DNA of 5,979 nt from an uncultured Lachnospiraceae bacterium (GCA_958405355.1 CATYEA010000126.1:1-5979), one strand, 5' to 3'; shown: positions 1 through 5,663, counted from the stretch's first letter. The notes: generated from the sequence alone by a model not told the origin. Numbers and translations are program-made.

Positions 1-473
1 AAATTCACCCAGGCATTATTCATATATAAAATATCATCCAGCACCTTATTTTCATTCATAGCACTGGTGCCATCCGTATTAAATTCACAGAACTTAAAAT
101 CGCCGTTTTCTTCATTATAGAAAATATCTATCCGACAGATTGGAACAGTCACTGAATAAGCGACAGGCAGAAGAATCAATTCTTCCAGTTTCTTTGAAAA
201 AGGAAACAGCTTCCGATACTCCGAATCATCCAGATAGTTCTGAATCACTTTTTCAAATATTCCATAAGTCGTATCCACGATCTCAGAAAACCTATCGATT
301 GTTTTTCTATCATATATTTTCGGGATTTGGAGCGTCCGGGTATAATTATTGCCGCCTGCATTCAAATCCGAATGTTTGATATATTCCTCCATGCGCATGG
401 CAGATTTTTCACTCTCTGACATATGCTCCCGGATATAGACACCGATTCTTTCACTCAGTTCCTGTGCCTTCAT
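1..473 (-). CDS. Permuted ATP-grasp ligase, glutathionylspermidine-synthase-like (N-terminal part, runs off the left edge)
   Basis: Only the first 157 codons are in the window, with no stop, so the C-terminal and most catalytic residues are missing. The start is an ATG that overlaps the TGA of the upstream glutamate-cysteine ligase gene (ATGA, 4-base overlap), with a GGGAG ribosome site 10 bases upstream at 484-488. The visible protein is soluble, with no signal peptide or membrane segment. Its most telling stretch is residues 111-143: PICRIDIFYN, then FCEFNTDGTSAMNENK. This matches, by memory of the family, the conserved Asp/Glu-Asn-x-Asp-Gly core of circularly permuted ATP-grasp proteins annotated as glutathionylspermidine synthase-like or carboxylate-amine ligases. 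Those enzymes use ATP to activate a carboxylate and join it to an amine. Coupling to a glutamate-cysteine ligase suggests that it extends gamma-glutamylcysteine or a similar gamma-glutamyl compound, but the substrate is inferred. The reading frame is certain; the family is moderately sure; a glutathione synthase role is only a hypothesis. Confidence 0.6.
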   Translation of the reverse strand, partial: MKAQELSERIGVYIREHMSESEKSAMRMEEYIKHSDLNAGGNNYTRTLQIPKIYDRKTIDRFSEIVDTTYGIFEKVIQNYLDDSEYRKLFPFSKKLEELILLPVAYSVTVPICRIDIFYNEENGDFKFCEFNTDGTSAMNENKVLDDILYMNNAWVN

Positions 474-1696
474 TTTTCTGTCACTCCCTGCATGTTTGCT
501 TCATTTTCTATCAACGGATACCAGATTTCCAAAGCTTCACACTCTCCGCCTTCCAGATTCGCTGCCGCTTCATTTAACAGCCAGTATAACATAAGACGAA
601 CATCCTGACCATAGGCCATTCCTTTATAACCATCAGCTTTCAAGCTTGCTTTTGTATCCATAATAGCATCTACATTCTGTGGTAATAAAGACAGCATTTT
701 TGCGACTGTTTCCTCATTTTCAAAGATACCTTTGATCAGGGAACAATAGGCTCGCACATAGCTTTCCGGCATACTGTCCCCGGAACGGATCTCAATAAAT
801 TGCTTCAAACGTATATCCGGAAAGGCCATCGACAAATAATGTTTTAACAGTGCTTCATCCCCACCATAAGTCTCAAAGCACTGTCCAATCGTTTTTTCCG
901 GCTCATAACGATAAGTATCCCCATCATTGACAACAATGACGGGAACCTCCATAAGCCATCGGGCATAGGATTCAAATCCAAAATCTTCATCAAAAATATC
1001 CGGACACACTTCACTCCTTTTCGGATCGACACCCTGCCAGATTGTGTCTCTCAAAAGATGGCTGTTAAAAGGCTCATCTTCAAAACAGGACACATTTTCT
1101 GTCAACAGGGCAAACAAAGGATCTAAAAGCCAGGCCAGCCGGTATTTATTTACAAAATCCTCTTCATCAAAATAATCCACAGATACGTGACAAGCCGCTG
1201 TAGCCCGCATCATATTTTTTCCATATTTTCCTGTCTGATTAAAATATCTGTCCATGCACCGGTAGCGCTCTTTGCCAATTAACGGAATTCCGGCAGCTTT
1301 TCCATGTGGAAGATAGCCTTCGGTCACCAGATCATATTCCCAGGAATCCAACACTTCTTCCACTTCCCTGCGGGCCAGGTGATATACCTCCATCACCTTT
1401 TCTACAGAATCAAAGGGTGCCGTACTGATTTCAAGCTGACATCCCGGTTCCAGAGTAATCAAAATATCATCGCTTTCCAGGGAAATGATTGCTCCGTCTT
1501 CCATATGTTTTTCAGGATATCCGGAGGAAAGCTGTTCCATCAATGCTCCAACTCCATGACTTCCGTCAAAGACCATGGTCTTATGGTCTTCCCGGTTTAA
1601 ACTAAAATGTTCTACTTCCAGACCGATATTTAATTTCCGGTCTTCCTTACATCCCTGTACAAAGTAATCCGTTAATTTTTCGATTCCTTTATTCAT
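470..1696 (-). CDS. Glutamate-cysteine ligase, plant/proteobacterial type (GCS2 family)
   Basis: A 408-residue cytosolic enzyme expected to join L-glutamate through its gamma-carboxyl to L-cysteine using ATP, the first step of glutathione synthesis. Motifs seen: IGLEVEH at 24-30, LEPGCQLEISTAP at 82-94 (the family's EPGGQ(L/F)ELSGAP substrate-site signature), MMRATAACHVSVDY at 162-175 (plant MFRTCTVQVNLDF), the R...IW and DFGFE stretch at 216-242, and FPDIRLKQFIEIRSGD at 292-307 (plant EMRGAD). Differences are Cys for Gly at 86 and Ser-Gly for Gly-Ala near 305-306. The length is slightly below that of plant-type enzymes. The ATG is preceded by AAGGAA, which overlaps the ispF stop codon (TAAGGA); only 8 bases separate the genes, and the TGA overlaps the next start, so it sits in the middle of a translationally coupled operon. 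Within GCS2, related ligases such as EgtA or YbdK use other amines, so the family is firmer than the exact acceptor. Confidence 0.85.
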   Translation of the reverse strand: MNKGIEKLTDYFVQGCKEDRKLNIGLEVEHFSLNREDHKTMVFDGSHGVGALMEQLSSGYPEKHMEDGAIISLESDDILITLEPGCQLEISTAPFDSVEKVMEVYHLARREVEEVLDSWEYDLVTEGYLPHGKAAGIPLIGKERYRCMDRYFNQTGKYGKNMMRATAACHVSVDYFDEEDFVNKYRLAWLLDPLFALLTENVSCFEDEPFNSHLLRDTIWQGVDPKRSEVCPDIFDEDFGFESYARWLMEVPVIVVNDGDTYRYEPEKTIGQCFETYGGDEALLKHYLSMAFPDIRLKQFIEIRSGDSMPESYVRAYCSLIKGIFENEETVAKMLSLLPQNVDAIMDTKASLKADGYKGMAYGQDVRLMLYWLLNEAAANLEGGECEALEIWYPLIENEANMQGVTEK

Positions 1697-1704
1697 AATT
1701 TTCC

Positions 1705-2178
1705 TTATGCTTTCTCGACCAGACAGATGGCATTCGATGCAATTCCCAGTCCTTCCCCGGTAAATCCAAGTCCTTCCTCTGTGGTCGCTTTCACGTTAAT
1801 CTGGTCAATGTCTATACTCAAAGCTTTTGCAATATTTTCTCTCATATTCATAATGTAAGGGGCTAATTTCGGCCGCTGGGCAATGACTGTGGCATCAATA
1901 TTACCAATCCGTATCCCCTCTTTTTCAAGGAGCCGTCCCACATGCTCCAACAGTAAAATGCTCGATATGCCCTTATATGCCGGATCCGTATCCGGAAAAT
2001 GTTTTCCAATATCTCCCAGGGCCGCAGCGCCAAGCAGCGCATCCATGATGGCGTGAAGCAGCACATCCGCATCCGAATGTCCCAACAATCCCTTTTCATA
2101 AGGAATCTCCACACCTCCAAGAATCAATTTTCTGTTTTCTACTAAACGATGAACATCATAACCCATACCTATTCTCAT
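1705..2178 (-). CDS. ispF: 2-C-methyl-D-erythritol 2,4-cyclodiphosphate synthase
   Basis: IspF cyclises CDP-methylerythritol 2-phosphate to methylerythritol cyclodiphosphate with loss of CMP, in the non-mevalonate (MEP) isoprenoid pathway; the family acts as a cytosolic homotrimer with a bound zinc. Numbered from the chosen ATG, the zinc ligands are Asp8 and His10 (GYDVHR) and His42 (LLHA), with the active-site GHSDAD around His34, exactly as in the E. coli enzyme. Other hallmarks are [26 protein letters not shown] and the C-terminal [23 protein letters not shown] nine bases further upstream (2187) is also in frame, but it overlaps the AGGAG ribosome site. The ATG at 2178 has an ideal 8-base spacing and gives 157 residues, near the usual 157-160. 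It is the first gene of an operon with the glutamate-cysteine ligase and ATP-grasp genes, an uncommon partnership. A bifunctional IspDF is ruled out because no IspD domain is present. Confidence 0.97.
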   Translation of the reverse strand: MRIGMGYDVHRLVENRKLILGGVEIPYEKGLLGHSDADVLLHAIMDALLGAAALGDIGKHFPDTDPAYKGISSILLLEHVGRLLEKEGIRIGNIDATVIAQRPKLAPYIMNMRENIAKALSIDIDQINVKATTEEGLGFTGEGLGIASNAICLVEKA

Positions 2179-2186
2179 ATTATTCA

Positions 2187-2191
2187 CTCCT
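2187..2191 (-). promoter_or_regulatory. Ribosome binding site that decides the ispF start
   Basis: AGGAG on the minus strand lies 8 bases before ATG 2178. The alternative in-frame GTG (2185-2187) shares its first base with this site and so could not be used with it. Confidence 0.8.
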
Positions 2192-2201
2192 GACTCTTAA
2201 T

Positions 2202-2230
2202 AATCTACCAGAAAGAGGAAATAATTTCAA
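2202..2230 (-). promoter_or_regulatory. Probable sigma-A promoter of the ispF operon
   Basis: On the minus strand, TTGAAA (2225-2230, five of six consensus bases) is followed after exactly 17 bases by TAGATT (2202-2207, four of six). The predicted transcript starts about 15-20 bases before the ispF ATG, just upstream of the AGGAG site. It lies between the tRNA terminator and ispF, so the operon has its own promoter. No riboswitch fits in so short a leader. Confidence 0.6.
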
Positions 2231-2282
2231 GGCTGCCTATCTAATTATCATTAGTCCTGCCCGAATTAAATACGAAGATTCT

Positions 2283-2328
2283 AAAACAAAAAGTCCAGAA
2301 CCCTTGATTTCACAAGATTTCTGGACTT
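2283..2328 (-). terminator. Intrinsic terminator of the tRNA operon
   Basis: Perfect 10-base arms AAGTCCAGAA (2291-2300) and TTCTGGACTT (2319-2328), with an inner CTTG/CAAG pairing in the loop, are followed on the minus strand by TTTTTGTTTT. It starts 8 bases past the 3' end of tRNA-Met. The plus-strand side has no T-run, so it acts in one direction. Confidence 0.88.
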
Positions 2329-2335
2329 CACTGTG

Positions 2336-2409
2336 TAGCGAGGAAGGGATTTGAACCCCCGACACTGCGGGTATGAACCGCATGCTCTAGCCAACTGAGC
2401 TACCTCGCC
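2336..2409 (-). tRNA. tRNA-Met (anticodon CAT), elongator type
   Basis: Full cloverleaf of 74 bases. The acceptor GGCGAGG pairs with CCTCGCT (a G-T wobble at the first pair, as is common in Firmicute elongator Met tRNAs). The D arm is AGCTCAGTTGGCTAGAGC, the anticodon stem TGCGG/CCGCA encloses TTCATAC, and the T stem GGGGG/CCCTT (two wobbles) encloses TTCAAAT. The discriminator is A. The CCA end is not encoded (CAC follows), so it must be added after transcription. It lacks the mismatched first pair and GGG/CCC anticodon stem of initiator tRNA. An isoleucine tRNA with lysidine-modified CAT is the other possibility, but GGTTCATACCC is typical of elongator Met. It is the last gene of a three-tRNA transcript, just before the terminator. 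Confidence 0.93.
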
Positions 2410-2423
2410 ATATGAAATTAATT

Positions 2424-2437
2424 AAGTCTTTCGACTT
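2424..2437 (-). other. GAAA-tetraloop hairpin in the tRNA-Val / tRNA-Met spacer
   Basis: The transcribed strand reads AAGTC GAAA GACTT: a 5-bp stem closing a GNRA-type tetraloop on a C-G pair. It begins 3 bases after the last base of tRNA-Val, in a spacer of only 30 bases. It is followed by AATTAATTT, not a T-run, so it is not a terminator. A role in 3' processing of tRNA-Val is an inference. Confidence 0.55.
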
Positions 2438-2439
2438 CG

Positions 2440-2512
2440 TGGGACCTACAGGGCTCGAACCTGTGACCCTCTGCTTGTAAGGCAGATGCTCTCCCAGCTG
2501 AGCTAAGACCCC
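2440..2512 (-). tRNA. tRNA-Val (anticodon TAC)
   Basis: Full cloverleaf of 73 bases. The acceptor GGGGTCT pairs with AGGTCCC (one G-T pair), the D arm is AGCTCAGCTGGGAGAGC, the anticodon stem TCTGC/GCAGA encloses CTTACAA (anticodon TAC), and the T arm is ACAGG TTCGAGC CCTGT. The discriminator is A, the valine standard. The next bases are CGA, so CCA is not encoded. It is the middle gene of the Asp-Val-Met transcript, 40 bases after tRNA-Asp and 30 before tRNA-Met. Confidence 0.96.
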
Positions 2513-2552
2513 ATATACTAACTTAACACTAGTACATCTGTATAATGTTAAA

Positions 2553-2626
2553 CGACCCAGAAGGGACTCGAACCCTCGACCTCCGCCGTGACAGGGCGGC
2601 GCTCTAACCAACTGAGCCACTAGGCC
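2553..2626 (-). tRNA. tRNA-Asp (anticodon GTC)
   Basis: Full cloverleaf of 74 bases. The acceptor GGCCTAG pairs with CTGGGTC (G-T at pair 2 and T-G at pair 5), the D arm is GGCTCAGTTGGTTAGAGC, the anticodon stem CCGCC/GGCGG encloses CTGTCAC (anticodon GTC), and the T arm is GAGGG TTCGAGT CCCTT. The discriminator is G, which aspartyl-tRNA synthetase requires. CCA is not encoded (TTT follows). It is the first gene of the three-tRNA transcript, about 33 bases after the predicted start of transcription. Confidence 0.96.
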
Positions 2627-2665
2627 ATTGTAGTGAACAACTTCTGTTGCCCGACTGCATAAATG

Positions 2666-2727
2666 ATTCTACCGTACTAATGACAATTTGTCAACCCTTT
2701 TTTTACATATTTTTCTTGTTTTTTCTT
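2666..2727 (-). promoter_or_regulatory. Strong sigma-A promoter of the tRNA operon, with A-rich upstream element
   Basis: A perfect -35 TTGACA (2689-2694), a 17-base spacer, and -10 TAGAAT (2666-2671, five of six). Positions 2695-2727, immediately upstream on the transcribed strand, are almost all A with short breaks, which resembles an UP element for the RNA polymerase alpha subunit as seen on stable-RNA promoters. The -35 hexamer sits inside the inverted repeat TGACAA-A-TTGTCA (2681-2693 plus flank). Confidence 0.88.
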
Positions 2728-3540
2728 TTATCTGTTTTTCATGTATTTTTCTACAATATGTGCAACTCCATCGTCATCATTTGTATCCGTAATAATGTCG
2801 GCTACGGCCTTCACATCATTCTGTGCATTTTCCATGGCCACGCCCAATCCGGCATATTGGATCATAGATATATCGTTATAGCCATCACCACAGCAGATCA
2901 GTTCTTCTCTCTGAATCCCTGTACGCTGTAAAAGCTGTTCCAGCCCAAAGGCTTTGTCGACTCCCGGCGGCGTGATCTCCATAAAATACGGTTCTGAGCG
3001 GAAAATATTCAATATATGTCCAAATTCTCTGCGCATCTCCGGCAATATCTGTTCCAAATACCAACCATCCCCCACCATCAGACATTTTGTCACAGGAAAA
3101 TGAACTTCTTCTGAAAAATTATTTAATTCCCGGATTTCCATTTTATTAATTCCCGCTTCCAAACGAACATATTTATCTGTTGTATCCTCAGTTAATATAT
3201 AATCCCCCTGATAGGTAACGATCGGAACCTGAAATCTACGACTGGCTGCACCGAGTTTTGGAATATATTCGGCTGGAATTTTCTGCTGAAAAATAATTTC
3301 CTTTGTTTTACAATTTTGAATAATCCCTCCATTAAAGGAAAGAATATATCCGCCATAAATATCCAGTTCAAGTTCCTGACTGATAGCCACGGCCCCATTG
3401 ATCGGCCGCCCTGTGGCAAGCACTACGATAGCTCCACTTTTCTGTATGTCGATCAATACATCCCTTGTATGTGCGGAAACTTCCTTTTTGGAATTCGTCA
3501 ATGTGCCATCCAAATCCAAAGCAATCATTTTATATTTCAT
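2728..3540 (-). CDS. Cof-type HAD family phosphatase (HAD subfamily IIB)
   Basis: A 270-residue cytosolic hydrolase of the haloacid dehalogenase superfamily, expected to remove phosphate from a small phosphorylated metabolite such as a sugar phosphate or flavin/pyridoxal phosphate. All four HAD motifs are present: motif I DLDGTL with nucleophile Asp9 and acid/base Asp11; motif II VLATGR with Thr43; motif III Lys196 in GVDKAFGL; and motif IV GDGYND at 218-223. The roughly 100-residue insert between motifs II and III is the C2-type cap that defines the Cof group (YidA, YbiV and relatives), and it sets substrate choice. The length is typical. The start ATG has a weak GGGGGA ribosome site 5-6 bases upstream. 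It has its own promoter and a cre-like operator, is divergent from tyrS, and has no terminator hairpin before the tRNA promoter. The family is sure; the substrate cannot be read from sequence. Confidence 0.92.
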   Translation of the reverse strand: MKYKMIALDLDGTLTNSKKEVSAHTRDVLIDIQKSGAIVVLATGRPINGAVAISQELELDIYGGYILSFNGGIIQNCKTKEIIFQQKIPAEYIPKLGAASRRFQVPIVTYQGDYILTEDTTDKYVRLEAGINKMEIRELNNFSEEVHFPVTKCLMVGDGWYLEQILPEMRREFGHILNIFRSEPYFMEITPPGVDKAFGLEQLLQRTGIQREELICCGDGYNDISMIQYAGLGVAMENAQNDVKAVADIITDTNDDDGVAHIVEKYMKNR

Positions 3541-3550
3541 CTTTTTCCCC

Positions 3551-3564
3551 CGTAAACGTTTTCG
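3551..3564. promoter_or_regulatory. cre-like operator (CcpA/LacI-family type) in the HAD gene leader
   Basis: CGTAAACGTTTTCG is a near-perfect palindrome (6 of 7 bases per half-site match around a central CG). It fits the catabolite-response consensus TGWAARCGYTWNCW at all but the two outermost positions. It sits between the HAD promoter's -10 box and its ribosome site, so a bound repressor would block early elongation. It is about 80 bases upstream of the tyrS promoter, so an effect on tyrS is less likely. Confidence 0.5.
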
Positions 3565-3574
3565 TTTTGTATTT

Positions 3575-3603
3575 ATTATATAAGATTTTTACATATATAA
3601 CAA
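3575..3603 (-). promoter_or_regulatory. Probable sigma-A promoter of the HAD phosphatase gene
   Basis: On the minus strand, TTGTTA (3598-3603, four of six) is followed after exactly 17 bases by a perfect TATAAT (3575-3580). Transcription would start near 3568, giving a leader of about 28 bases that contains the cre-like palindrome. Confidence 0.72.
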
Positions 3604-3645
3604 TTGGTAAAATGCCTAAAAAAGCCCATAAAACCGGGTTTCTGC

Positions 3646-3674
3646 TTGCAATGCTTCCAAAAATATGCTAGTCT
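3646..3674 (+). promoter_or_regulatory. Possible sigma-A promoter of tyrS
   Basis: TTGCAA (3646-3651, four of six) is followed after 17 bases by TAGTCT (3669-3674, three of six), preceded by TGC, an extended -10 feature. The hexamers are weak, so this is tentative. If right, the leader is only about 23 bases. The small palindrome AAACC-G-GGTTT (3631-3641) lies just upstream of the -35 box. Confidence 0.4.
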
Positions 3675-3690
3675 ATGAGAAGTGATATTT

Positions 3691-3696
3691 AGGAGG
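3691..3696 (+). promoter_or_regulatory. Ribosome binding site that decides the tyrS start
   Basis: A perfect AGGAGG lies 7 bases before ATG 3704 but only 1 base before the in-frame ATG at 3698. The spacing therefore selects 3704. Confidence 0.85.
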
Positions 3697-3703
3697 AATG
3701 AAG

Positions 3704-4933
3704 ATGTCAAGTGTATACGATACACTCGTGGAACGTGGTTTTATCGAACAATGTACCCACGAAAAAGAATTACGCGAATTACTTGAGAAAGAAAAAGTAA
3801 CTTTTTATATTGGTTTCGACGCAACGGCCGACAGCTTAACTGCCGGACATTTTCTTACAATTATGGCAATGATGCACATGCAGAAAGCCGGACACCGTCC
3901 AATTGCTCTTCTCGGCGGCGGAACAACGATGATCGGAGACCCTTCTATGCGTTCCGATATGCGCCAGATGATGACTATCGAACAGATTCAGCACAATGCG
4001 GACTGTTTTAAGGAACAGCTTTCTCATTTTATCTCCTTTGATGATGATAAAGCCATTCTTGATAACAACGCCAACTGGCTGCTTGATTTAAATTATGTTT
4101 CATTTTTAAGAGATGTGGGCGTTCATTTTTCTGTAAACAAGATGCTCACCGCTGAATGCTACAAATCCCGTATGGAACAGGGATTAACATTCTTTGAATT
4201 TAACTACATGCTCATGCAGTCCTATGACTTTCTGGAATTAAACCGCCGTTATGGCTGCTGTCTCCAGATGGGCGGAAACGACCAATGGAGCAATATTCTC
4301 GGCGGCGTGGATCTGATTCGACGCAAAGAGCAGAAACCGGCTTACGGCCTGACCTTTAAACTTCTTACCACCAGTGATGGCAAAAAGATGGGCAAAACCC
4401 AGAAAGGCGCCGTATGGCTTGACCCTAACAGAACATCCCCATACGAATTCTATCAGTACTGGAGAAATATTGAGGATGTCAAGGTTGAAGAATGTCTTGG
4501 CCTGCTTACTTTCCTTCCAATGGATGAAGTTCGCCGTCTTGGTGCTTTAGAAGGTGCTGAAATCAATAAGGCCAAAGAAGTTCTCGCCTATGAGATTACA
4601 AAAATCGTTCACGGCGAGGAAGAAGCTAAAAAAGCTCAGGAAGCTGCAAAGGCCCTCTTCGTTTCCGGCGGCGTTGCCGGTTCCGTACCGACTTACACTT
4701 ATCCAAAAGAAGCCCTGGATGCCGGTGTAGACATTGTCTCCATTCTCGTGGATACAAAGCTGGCGCCAACCCGCTCTGAAGCCCGTCGTCTTGTTAAACA
4801 GGGCGGTGTGACGGTTAATGATGTGAAGGTTCCTTCCTTTGATTCCGTATATGGATCCAAAGATTTTAATGATTCCGAAGCCTTTATGGTAAAGAAAGGC
4901 AAAAAAGGATTCTATCAGATTAAAGCTGAATAA
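3704..4933 (+). CDS. tyrS: Tyrosine-tRNA ligase
   Basis: Class Ic aminoacyl-tRNA synthetase that activates tyrosine with ATP and charges tRNA-Tyr; cytosolic homodimer in the family. From ATG 3704 it is 409 residues, near the usual 400-425. The Rossmann catalytic domain holds the HIGH-equivalent TAGH (46-49, within [11 protein letters not shown]), [13 protein letters not shown] (69-81), the tyrosine pocket with YDF and [11 protein letters not shown] (188-198), and the KMSKS-equivalent KKMGKT (227-232). After the helical anticodon-binding region, an S4 RNA-binding domain (from about 345) contains [17 protein letters not shown] and ends in GFYQIKAE. Oddly, the first His of HIGH, which helps stabilise the transition state in the Bacillus enzyme, is Thr here, and the loop reads DPSMRSD where most have DPSGRTD. 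The remaining motifs are intact, so it is probably active. It is monocistronic, with its own promoter and terminator and no T-box leader. Confidence 0.97.
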   Translation: MSSVYDTLVERGFIEQCTHEKELRELLEKEKVTFYIGFDATADSLTAGHFLTIMAMMHMQKAGHRPIALLGGGTTMIGDPSMRSDMRQMMTIEQIQHNADCFKEQLSHFISFDDDKAILDNNANWLLDLNYVSFLRDVGVHFSVNKMLTAECYKSRMEQGLTFFEFNYMLMQSYDFLELNRRYGCCLQMGGNDQWSNILGGVDLIRRKEQKPAYGLTFKLLTTSDGKKMGKTQKGAVWLDPNRTSPYEFYQYWRNIEDVKVEECLGLLTFLPMDEVRRLGALEGAEINKAKEVLAYEITKIVHGEEEAKKAQEAAKALFVSGGVAGSVPTYTYPKEALDAGVDIVSILVDTKLAPTRSEARRLVKQGGVTVNDVKVPSFDSVYGSKDFNDSEAFMVKKGKKGFYQIKAE

Positions 4934-4940
4934 ATACCGA

Positions 4941-4979
4941 AAACTCTCTGCCCTTTAAGACAGAGAGTTTTTTTATTTA
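4941..4979 (+). terminator. Intrinsic terminator of tyrS
   Basis: Perfect 10-base arms AAACTCTCTG (4941-4950) and CAGAGAGTTT (4961-4970), separated by 10 bases, are followed by TTTTATTTAT. It starts 8 bases after the tyrS stop. The T-run overlaps the stop codon of convergent thiE (4977-4979). On the minus strand the same hairpin is followed by only about four Ts, so it may also end thiE transcripts, less efficiently. Confidence 0.93.
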
Positions 4980-5618
4980 TAGCTCCGGAAATACTTCCAA
5001 AGAAAGTCTTTTAAGTTTTCTTGCGGCCACTTCTACATCGGATTGGGCAAAAATTCCTGAAACTACCGCAGCCCCCTGAGCGCCCGAATCTTTTAATTCG
5101 CAAATATTTTCCGCGTCAATGCCGCCAATCAAAACAATCGGAATAGACACCGCCTGCCGAATCACTTTAAACTCCTCCAATGTCATCGGACGGGCCTCTG
5201 TCTTGGTTGAAGAACCGAACATCGCGCCGCTGCCAAGATAATCCGCCCCCTGACGTACAGCTTCCCTGGCCTGCTCCACTGTCTTCGCCGTGACGCCGAT
5301 AATTTTGTCCGGCCCAAGCATTGCACGGGCTTTCTCTGCACACAAATCCTCCTGTCCTACATGAACACCAGCCGCATCACAGGCCTGGCAAACTTTCAGA
5401 TTATCATTGATAATGAGCGGAATACCATAGGCATCGGTAACTTTCTTTACCTCCAGAGCTTCACGGATGAACGCCTCATCATCCATCTCCTTTTCACGAA
5501 GCTGCACCAGGGTCACACCTCCCCGAATAGCCGCTTCTACAACCTCCGAAAGGCTCTGCCCTTCTTTTAGCCACTGTCTGTCTGTAACTGCATATAATTG
5601 CAATAAATTCTTATCCAT
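4977..5618 (-). CDS. thiE: Thiamine phosphate synthase
   Basis: ThiE joins 4-amino-5-hydroxymethyl-2-methylpyrimidine diphosphate to the thiazole phosphate, giving thiamine monophosphate. The 213 residues form a single TIM barrel, a usual length. Expected active-site segments appear in order: VQLREK (38-43, pyrophosphate-binding Arg and Lys), INDN (70-73), HVGQED (86-91, Mg-binding Asp91), GVTAKT (108-113), the SSTKT loop (136-140), IGGI (164-167) and VVSGIF (185-190). Thr110 stands where many family members have Ser. The start has a GAGGA ribosome site about 7 bases upstream. No other thi gene and no TPP riboswitch are visible; the gene follows an asparagine synthase gene after 41 bases and probably shares its transcript. 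TenI, a non-synthase relative, is unlikely because the catalytic residues are present. Confidence 0.94.
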   Translation of the reverse strand: MDKNLLQLYAVTDRQWLKEGQSLSEVVEAAIRGGVTLVQLREKEMDDEAFIREALEVKKVTDAYGIPLIINDNLKVCQACDAAGVHVGQEDLCAEKARAMLGPDKIIGVTAKTVEQAREAVRQGADYLGSGAMFGSSTKTEARPMTLEEFKVIRQAVSIPIVLIGGIDAENICELKDSGAQGAAVVSGIFAQSDVEVAARKLKRLSLEVFPEL

Positions 5619-5644
5619 TTTCTTATCCTCACTGCATTTTCACA

Positions 5645-5663
5645 TTAAAATGACACATTTTAA
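5645..5663. repeat. Perfect inverted repeat across the asparagine synthase stop codon
   Basis: TTAAAATG-ACA-CATTTTAA has 8-base arms and a 3-base centre, and includes the stop codon of the asparagine synthase gene. There is no T-run on either side, so it is not a standard terminator. It could be a weak mRNA hairpin in the spacer before thiE, or chance in A/T-rich DNA. Confidence 0.4.

Noticed and set aside
140..379. Plus-strand open frame of 79 codons
   Set aside because: It is antisense to the ATP-grasp gene, has no recognisable domain or ribosome site, and the opposite strand has a well-supported frame.
1304..1600. Plus-strand open frame of 98 codons inside the glutamate-cysteine ligase gene
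   Set aside because: It is opposite a gene with clear family motifs, and its hydrophobic, aromatic-rich product is typical of antisense frames.
2387..2620. A minus-strand open frame of 77 codons beginning MAQLVRAPPCHGGGRGFESL
   Set aside because: It is a translation of the tRNA genes. This peptide pattern is a known false protein arising from tRNA sequence, and the frame covers tRNA-Asp and tRNA-Val.
2336..2626. tRNA cluster as an integration site for a mobile element
   Set aside because: No integrase, no repeated tRNA 3' end and no foreign-looking genes are visible nearby.
2647..2931. Plus-strand open frame with a hydrophobic start that might look like a membrane protein
   Set aside because: The hydrophobic stretch comes from the T-rich complement of the A-rich region upstream of the tRNA promoter, and the rest is antisense to the HAD gene.
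3698..3700. ATG at 3698 as the tyrS start
   Set aside because: It is only 1 base from the AGGAGG site; ATG 3704, with 7-base spacing, fits better.
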